Source of the DNA: Flavobacterium gawalongense
Lineage (GTDB): Bacteria; Bacteroidota; Bacteroidia; Flavobacteriales; Flavobacteriaceae
Direction of reading: 5' to 3'
Length of the DNA stretch: 40,068 bases
Assembly: GCF_007097265.1 (NCBI RefSeq)
Contig: NZ_VJZP01000035.1
Span: forward strand, 1-40,068
The position numbers and the translations under genes are program-made. Shown here piece by piece: positions 34,843 through 40,068 of the stretch (position 1 is the stretch's first letter; each line of letters begins with the position of its first letter). A model generated the notes under the pieces. The model ran no database searches, had not been told where the DNA came from, and saw only the letters and a list, made by a program, of their open reading frames with translations.

Positions 34843-34990
34843 AAGGCTAGTTCACATAAATTGGCAAACCATAGCCATTCACTTCCCAACCCGCTGGTAT
34901 GCGAAAATCCGTCTACTTGGTATCATCATAATCGAGTTCGAAAAAAATTAGCCGACTTTTCTCTGTTGTATTGTTTGGCTTTTTCCATAT
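34812..34990 (-). pseudogene. GH2 beta-galactosidase-type remnant
   Basis: Minus-strand translation gives pieces typical of the N-terminal sugar-binding domain of GH2 beta-galactosidases: KAKQYNREKSANF in one frame, then DYDDTK, stop, TDFRIPAGWEVNGYGLPIYV, N, stop, PYDFAGHNLRYA in another. Two in-frame TAG codons stand where Trp and Gln would be expected. Nothing of the catalytic domain is left. It is one of several pieces of carbohydrate enzymes in this gap. Confidence 0.7.
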
Positions 34991-35003
34991 TTTCAGTTCC
35001 AGA

Positions 35004-35078
35004 TTAATTATCGTTACTGCAATTATAAAACATTGCATGACAAAGAAAAAGACATAAAAACTTAAGGCATATTTTCAT
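35004..35078 (-). pseudogene. 5' remnant of a second divergent GH32 gene
   Basis: ATG at 35078 begins MKICLKFLCLFLC and runs to FYNCSNDN and a stop at 35004-35006. It matches the lipoprotein signal of 30791-32332 (MKINLKVLCLPLC to FYNCSKDD). The DNA match continues upstream (TTTACGAGAA in both). The rest of the gene is absent, replaced by the GH2 remnant. It shows that this regulatory and signal-peptide piece was duplicated. Confidence 0.75.
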
Positions 35079-35500
35079 ATTTTGTTGATTTACGAGAACT
35101 ATCAAATATCCTAAAGACACTCAACACCCCGAGGTTAAATAATTTTTATAAAAATGATTAGTTAAGAAATCAAAAACCTTCTTCGAGTTACTTACATAAA
35201 TACCAATGCTAAGTCTAATGAACTTGTACTTGGTCTGTTTTTTTTAACAGCTGTGATAACTTTACACTAATATCATCAAATGGATAGTTGCCTTTAAAAC
35301 AAAAAACACACCCCTATCCCGAAGCCTCGGGACTCTCAAGAGGGGAATTCGACCCTGCTAACATTAAACCTTTAGTTGTTTTTTATGTAAATAAGTCGAA
35401 ACCTTCTTATTAATTGATTAAATAACGATTAGTCGTTCTCTAACTTTTTTACAGAGGGAATTAAAATCAACTAAAAAATTCAACTATATTAAAAAATTAA
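35079..35500. other. Noncoding, rearranged intergenic stretch
   Basis: Apart from the palindrome at 35311-35345 and the short upstream match to the GH32 gene, I see no gene or recognisable remnant. The DNA is AT-rich with stop codons in every frame. Confidence 0.5.
35311..35345 (-). repeat. Nested G+C-rich palindrome
   Basis: CCCCT (35311-35315) pairs with AGGGG (35341-35345) around an inner stem CCCGA (35318-35322) / TCGGG (35327-35331). On the minus strand a run of T follows (GTGTTTTTTG). This resembles intergenic repeats common in Flavobacterium and might also act as a terminator. Confidence 0.5.
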
Positions 35501-35570
35501 ATTGAACTGCTAAGATATCCGCAAAAATTTAGCTTTTATCTCAAGGATGTTGCTTTTTCATACAATGCTT
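35501..35570 (-). promoter_or_regulatory. Orphan operon leader homologous to that of unit 2
   Basis: GCTAAGATATCCGCAAAA at 35509-35526 is identical to 29690-29707, and the surrounding 60 bases are alike. In unit 2 it stands before the sugar porter. Here the sequence to its left is debris, so the operon it once drove is gone. It marks a third, partly deleted copy of the fructan module. Confidence 0.6.
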
Positions 35571-35625
35571 CTAAAAACTATTTAAAAACTACTAATTAAC
35601 TGTATATCAAATAATTAAATATAAA

Positions 35626-35665
35626 AACATAAAAGCAACTACTTCGTTGTAGTTGCTTTTATGTT
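35626..35665 (-). terminator. Rho-independent terminator of HTCS2
   Basis: AACATAAAAGCAACTAC (35626-35642), loop TTCGTT, GTAGTTGCTTTTATGTT (35649-35665): a perfect 17-pair stem, followed by TTTTATATTT on the minus strand. It lies 60 bases after the HTCS2 stop. Confidence 0.75.
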
Positions 35666-35687
35666 ACATGAATTATAATTATGTTAC
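35662..35687 (-). promoter_or_regulatory. Direct repeat TGTTAC with 20-base period, second copy
   Basis: TGTTAC at 35662-35667 and 35682-35687, each within ATGTTAC, repeats the layout at 29843-29868 with the same spacing. The first copy overlaps the foot of the HTCS2 terminator stem. Confidence 0.4.
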
Positions 35688-35726
35688 GCTATTATTGCAA
35701 GAAGAAAGTGGTTCCATAGAAAAAAT

Positions 35727-38453
35727 CTATTTTTTATTTTTATATTCTTTCGGGGAGACTCCAAATTTATTTTTGAAAGAGGTGGAAAAATAATTTGGTG
35801 ATGAGAAACCAACTGCATAAGCAATTTCTGAAATGTTCTGGTCTGATTTTTTTAACAGCTCTTTTGATTTATCCAATCGCATATTGTTAATATGATCACT
35901 GACACTGATTCCTAATATAGCTTTAACTTTTCGATACAATTGTACTCGTGAAATAGTTAAACTACGGGCAAGATCTTCAACAGTATAGGCAGAATTATCC
36001 AAGTTTTTTGCAATAAGATCATTCAACTTTCTTAGAAAATCCTGTTCAGAAACACCAAAATCACCATCCTCAATATTTAAAATATTATTGGTATAATAAA
36101 ACCGTAGTTTTTCTCTATTAAAGAGCAATCCTTTTATAGATTGAGCTAATACTTTTAAATTGAAAGGTTTTGTCAAAAAGATATCGGCTCCGCTTTCTAA
36201 AGCCTTTAAATAGGATTCCTGATCATCTGAGGCGGTAAGTATTATAATAGGAATATGTGACGTTCTTAAATCTTTCTTGAGTATTTCACAAATTTGAAAG
36301 CCATTCTTTTCAGGCAAATTCAAATCACAGATAATAATATCTGGAATTAACTCCAATGCTCTTTCAATTGCATCGGTACCATCAGAAGCAAAAAAAGTAT
36401 ATTCTGCTGAAAATTTATGAGACACAAAATCCAAAAGTTCCTCATTGTCCTCTATATATAAAATCGAATATTTATCTTCGGTACTTTTGGGTTCGACACT
36501 TTGAATAAACTCCGAATCCAGATAATCCGGCTCATGAACAAAATCCAGAATTGGCTCTTTTATTATATATTTTTCATCAAGATGCTCTTTTCCTAATGGT
36601 AATGTAATTACAAATTCTGCTCCATTTTTTGAATTAATTTCTATTTTCCCTTTGTGCAGTTCGACAAAACTTTTTGATAAATGAAGTCCTATTCCAGAAC
36701 TATTTCTGTAATTATTTGAACCTTGATAAAAAGCATTAAAAACCTCCTTCAACTCATTTTCCGGAATCCCTATACCCGAATCTTTAAAGTAAATTTTAAC
36801 GGTACCATTGCCTTTATCTTCTTTTATTGCAATCGAAATTTTACCCTTTTCAGGAGTGAATTTAAAGGCATTTGACAACAGATTAAAATAGACTTTATCC
36901 ATTAGATTTCGATCTATATAAACTTCCCGTTCCGGATTGTTGGTTGTCAATGAAAAATCAATATTTCTTTTCTTTGCTTCCCTATCAAAATCACCAATGA
37001 TACTTTTCGAAAAATCTAAAATATTAGTCTTTGATGCTCTCAGAATAAATTTTTGATCCTCTGTTTTTCTATAGTCTAATAATTGATTGATTAACCGGAG
37101 TAATCTTCTGGAGTTATTATACATCAGATTAATTTCCTTATTCACGGAAGCCCCTTTATTTTTAAATTCGTTTCCCAAAGATTCTATGGAACTCAATATC
37201 AACGTTAAAGGCGTTTTGAATTCATGAGACAAACCGGTAAAAAAATTAAGTCTTGCTTCGTTACTTAGTTTTAGTTCTTCAGAAAATTTTTCAATTTCAT
37301 TCCTTTGACTAACAACTTTTTTATTTGTTTCTTCTAATTCTTTCTTCTTACGACGAATTGTGATTCCAGAATAAATGCTATATATCGCTAAACTTAGCAC
37401 AATTACAAATAAAGAAATTAAAAGTTTCAGAAGATTATTCTGAGTAGAGTATTTCTTTTCCTGGTTTTTTATAACACTTTGTTGTTGTTCAATATCAGAT
37501 TGTTGGATTGTTATTTTATCAAATTGATTACTCATTATATCCGCATTAAGAGAATCTATCAATATGGTATTCAACTTGTTATTTTTAGGCACAATCTCTT
37601 TATTAAGTATCCTTAATGCCAGTTTAATGGCTTCACTACCTCCTGTCGGGTACAAAACAGTACTCTCCAGAGCCCCTTCTTTAACTAATTGAATTCCACC
37701 ATACGGACCGTTCAGGCCATCAACCCCTATAAATTTTATTTTCTTCTCTAATCCTTTACTTTTGGCAATTTTCCATGCATTATAAGCTATTATGTCATTA
37801 AAAGCATATACATAATCTATAGTGGGCAAACTGTCCAATAACTTTATATAGTTTGTTTTAGGATGTCCAAAATCATCTGAATCAATAGTAAAAACTTTAA
37901 TCCCCGGATATTGCTTAACAATCTGTTTAAATCCTAAACTTCTTTCTAATCCCGGCGAAATCTTAAGATCTCCTTTGATTTCAATCACATTGGCTTGTCC
38001 GTTCGAACTTGAAACGATATGTTTCCCGGCTAATCGCCCCACTTCAATATTATCTGCTCCCAAATATGCTGTATAATTTGGAGTATTGACTTTTCTGTCA
38101 ACAATGATTACCGGAATGCCTTTAGCTTTGGCTTTCTCGATTACCGGAACAATAGAATCTGATTCAAAAGGAGAAATTATTATAACGCTAGATTTATCCT
38201 TAATCATCTTTTCTATATGGGCGATCTGTGTTTTCGCCTTTCGATTGGCATTATAAATCTTCAAACTAATTCCCGGATGAAGTGAGACTTCCACCTCCAT
38301 AGCATGGTTCATGGATGTTCTCCAACCATTATCTTCAGAGATACTTTGTGAAAATCCTATTGCTATCACATCCTCGTCTTCCTCTGATGAGTTACAGGAG
38401 TTCAGTATACATAAGAAACCTGCCAGCAGTATAAAACAAACTCTTCTTGACAT
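35727..38453 (-). CDS. Hybrid two-component sensor-regulator (HTCS2)
   Basis: Paralogue of HTCS1, 908 residues, same order of parts: lipobox-like LNSC at Cys20, periplasmic sugar-binding domain (about 30-310), one membrane helix (about 341-363), coiled coil, kinase His410 in SHEFKTPL, ATPase domain with DSGIGIPE and SSGIGLHLSK, receiver Asp710 in CDLNLPEKNG, and an AraC-type C terminus. The sugar-binding domain keeps IGFSQSISEDNGWR and VDRKVNTPNY but differs from HTCS1 in stretches such as 165-200. Ligand is probably fructose or a close sugar (inference). Its upstream 70 bases are duplicated from HTCS1. The operon it controls is uncertain: unit 2 lacks an intact HTCS of its own, so it is the best candidate regulator. 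Confidence 0.92.
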   Translation of the reverse strand: MSRRVCFILLAGFLCILNSCNSSEEDEDVIAIGFSQSISEDNGWRTSMNHAMEVEVSLHPGISLKIYNANRKAKTQIAHIEKMIKDKSSVIIISPFESDSIVPVIEKAKAKGIPVIIVDRKVNTPNYTAYLGADNIEVGRLAGKHIVSSSNGQANVIEIKGDLKISPGLERSLGFKQIVKQYPGIKVFTIDSDDFGHPKTNYIKLLDSLPTIDYVYAFNDIIAYNAWKIAKSKGLEKKIKFIGVDGLNGPYGGIQLVKEGALESTVLYPTGGSEAIKLALRILNKEIVPKNNKLNTILIDSLNADIMSNQFDKITIQQSDIEQQQSVIKNQEKKYSTQNNLLKLLISLFVIVLSLAIYSIYSGITIRRKKKELEETNKKVVSQRNEIEKFSEELKLSNEARLNFFTGLSHEFKTPLTLILSSIESLGNEFKNKGASVNKEINLMYNNSRRLLRLINQLLDYRKTEDQKFILRASKTNILDFSKSIIGDFDREAKKRNIDFSLTTNNPEREVYIDRNLMDKVYFNLLSNAFKFTPEKGKISIAIKEDKGNGTVKIYFKDSGIGIPENELKEVFNAFYQGSNNYRNSSGIGLHLSKSFVELHKGKIEINSKNGAEFVITLPLGKEHLDEKYIIKEPILDFVHEPDYLDSEFIQSVEPKSTEDKYSILYIEDNEELLDFVSHKFSAEYTFFASDGTDAIERALELIPDIIICDLNLPEKNGFQICEILKKDLRTSHIPIIILTASDDQESYLKALESGADIFLTKPFNLKVLAQSIKGLLFNREKLRFYYTNNILNIEDGDFGVSEQDFLRKLNDLIAKNLDNSAYTVEDLARSLTISRVQLYRKVKAILGISVSDHINNMRLDKSKELLKKSDQNISEIAYAVGFSSPNYFSTSFKNKFGVSPKEYKNKK

Positions 38454-38754
38454 ACGATTTATGGTTTATTAAAATAAAATATTTAGAGTAATTAATAGCT
38501 ATTCTTGTAGTTGATTTTTCTGAATTCATATCCGTAAAAACAATCTTACGAATATAATATTTCTATAAAGTCCTAATAGGTTTTCAGACTTATGAATGCC
38601 TCCAATTGCATTAGTTTTTTTGCAGAAATCACATATCATTTTTATATTAAATGTCAAATGATACTTTAAAGCATTAAACAAATATACATTATTTTACAAT
38701 TTGTTTATCCCATATCAGGTTTTTAAATCAAGGTAGATCAATAGAAAAAAATAC
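38454..38754 (-). promoter_or_regulatory. HTCS2 upstream region
   Basis: The first 70 bases (to about 38525) match the HTCS1 upstream region nearly base for base and probably hold the HTCS2 promoter. The remaining 230 bases, up to the HTCS3 stop, are AT-rich with no gene. No rpe remnant is present here, unlike upstream of HTCS1. Confidence 0.55.
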
Positions 38755-40068
38755 CTATATTTTACTTTTATATTCTTTCGGGGAAACCCCAAATTTATTT
38801 TTAAAGGAAGTGGAAAAATAATTTGGGGAGGAGAAACCAACTGCATAAGCAATTTCTGAAATGTTTAAGTCCGCCTTTTTCAGCAACTCTTTTGATTTAT
38901 CTAACCGCATATTGTTAATATGATCACTGACACTAATTCCCAATATAGCTTTGACTTTTCGATACAATTGTACCCGCGAAATAGTTAAACTTCGCGCAAG
39001 ATCTTCAACAGTATAGGCAGAATCATCCAAGTTTTTCTCAATAAGATCATTCAACTTTCTTAGAAAATCTTGTTCAGAAACACCAAAATCGCCATCCTCA
39101 ATATTTAAAATATTATTGGTATAATAAAATCGAAGTTTCTCTCTATTAAAGAGCAATCCTTTTATCGATTGAGCCAGTACTTTTAAATTGAAAGGTTTTG
39201 TCAAAAAGATATCGGCTCCGCTTTCTAAAGCCTTTAAATAGGATTCCTGATCATCTGAGGCGGTAAGTATTATAATAGGAATATGGGACGTTCTTAAATC
39301 TTTCTTGAGTATTTCACAAATTTGAAAACCATTCTTTTCAGGTAAATTCAAATCACAGATAATAATATCCGGAATTAATTCTAATGCCCGCTCAATCGCA
39401 TTGGTCCCATCAGAAGCAAAAAAGGTATATTCTGTTGAGAATTTATGAGATACAAAATCTAAAAGCTCTTTATTGTCCTCTATGTATAAGATTGAATATT
39501 TATCTTCGGTATTTTTTGGTTCTACATTTTGGATAACCTCTGAGTCCAGATAATCCATCTCATGAACAAAATCCAGAACAGGCTCCTTTATTATGGATTT
39601 TTCATCAAGATGTTCTTTTCCTAATTGTAATGTAATTATAAATTCGGCTCCATTTTTAGAATTAATTTCTATGCTTCCTTTGTGCAACTCGATAAAACTT
39701 TTTGACAAATGAAGTCCAATCCCGGAACTGTTTCTATAATTATTTGAACCTTGATAAAAAGCGTTAAAAACCTCCTTCAATTCATTTTCCGGAATCCCTA
39801 TACCGGAATCCTTAAAGTATATTTTAACGATGCTTTTAGGCTTATCTTCTTTTATCATAATCGAAATTTGACCGTTTTCAGGAGTAAATTTAAAGGCATT
39901 TGACAGCAAATTAAAATATACTTTATCCATTAAATTTCGATCTATATAGACGTCCAGTTCAGGATTGTTTGTTGTCAATGAAAAATCAATGTTTCTTTTC
40001 TTTGCCTCTCGATCAAAATCACCAATAATACTTTTTGAAAAATCTAAAATATTAGTTTTTGATGCTCT
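38755..40068 (-). CDS. Hybrid two-component sensor-regulator (HTCS3), 5' part outside the window
   Basis: The frame is open to the right edge, so the gene is cut by the window, not broken. The visible 437 residues begin at RASKTNILDFSKS, equivalent to about residue 472 of HTCS2. They cover the ATPase domain (SSGIGLHLSK), receiver (CDLNLPEKNG) and AraC-type DNA-binding domain ending SPKEYKSKI. This part is nearly identical to HTCS2, with only scattered substitutions. The sensor domain cannot be seen, so whether it senses the same sugar is open. A tandem pair with the same output domain would be expected to act on the same operators. Confidence 0.92.
   Translation of the reverse strand, partial: RASKTNILDFSKSIIGDFDREAKKRNIDFSLTTNNPELDVYIDRNLMDKVYFNLLSNAFKFTPENGQISIMIKEDKPKSIVKIYFKDSGIGIPENELKEVFNAFYQGSNNYRNSSGIGLHLSKSFIELHKGSIEINSKNGAEFIITLQLGKEHLDEKSIIKEPVLDFVHEMDYLDSEVIQNVEPKNTEDKYSILYIEDNKELLDFVSHKFSTEYTFFASDGTNAIERALELIPDIIICDLNLPEKNGFQICEILKKDLRTSHIPIIILTASDDQESYLKALESGADIFLTKPFNLKVLAQSIKGLLFNREKLRFYYTNNILNIEDGDFGVSEQDFLRKLNDLIEKNLDDSAYTVEDLARSLTISRVQLYRKVKAILGISVSDHINNMRLDKSKELLKKADLNISEIAYAVGFSSPNYFSTSFKNKFGVSPKEYKSKI

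Noticed and set aside
39978..40068. HTCS3 as a truncated kinase starting at an internal Met
   Set aside because: The frame is open and homologous to HTCS2 right up to the window edge, so the gene simply continues outside.
1..40068. CRISPR arrays, tRNA or rRNA genes, phage or defence genes
   Set aside because: No regularly spaced repeats, cloverleaf sequences, rRNA motifs or phage and defence proteins were found.

Overview
The window is chromosomal DNA of a member of the Bacteroidota, most likely a Flavobacterium. The evidence is low G+C sequence, a 287-residue primary sigma factor of the Bacteroidota type, a promoter -10 of the TAnnTTTG form, SusC/SusD pairs, hybrid two-component sensors and a type IX secretion tail. 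Two housekeeping genes lie on the plus strand at the left edge: rpoD (163-1026) and rpe (1469-2131). Nearly everything after that is on the minus strand and deals with sugar polymers.

Unit 1 (2212-20230) is a fructan polysaccharide-utilisation locus (PUL). Read in its direction of transcription it holds a hybrid sensor-regulator with a periplasmic sugar-binding domain (HTCS1), a large LamG-GH32 protein with a type IX tail, an inner-membrane sugar porter, a GH32 lipoprotein, SusC, SusD, two surface glycan-binding lipoproteins and a PfkB fructokinase. The logic matches the known levan locus of Bacteroides thetaiotaomicron. Surface proteins bind and cut fructan, SusCD imports it, periplasmic GH32 releases fructose, the porter takes fructose to the cytoplasm, fructokinase phosphorylates it, and the HTCS senses fructose and switches the genes on.

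Unit 2 (20549-29986) is a diverged tandem copy. It begins with a 207-base remnant of the 3' end of rpe and carries the duplicated terminator, a second fructokinase, SusD, SusC, GH32 and porter, but neither surface glycan-binding protein. Upstream of its porter lies a decayed 3' end of another HTCS. Fructokinase is almost the same in both units, porter and GH32 are moderately diverged, and SusC/SusD are strongly diverged. This suggests that the two importers handle different fructans while the intracellular step stays common.

The region 30000-35700 is rearranged. It holds a small membrane-protein gene behind a G+C-rich, possibly structured leader, a 166-bp MITE-like element, a divergent GH32 lipoprotein, a GH95 pseudogene with an IS3-family transposase scrap fused to its 3' side, an intact GH27 alpha-galactosidase, and fragments of a GH2 enzyme and of a second divergent GH32 gene. 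It ends in an operon leader homologous to that of unit 2. Two more HTCS genes follow: HTCS2 (35727-38453), intact, and HTCS3 (38755 to the window edge), cut by the edge and almost identical to HTCS2 where visible.

No tRNA, rRNA, CRISPR array or complete insertion sequence was seen. The most interesting content is the repeatedly duplicated and recombining fructan-sensing and uptake module with its duplicated regulatory DNA. Second is the unassigned G+C-rich element at 30017-30440.
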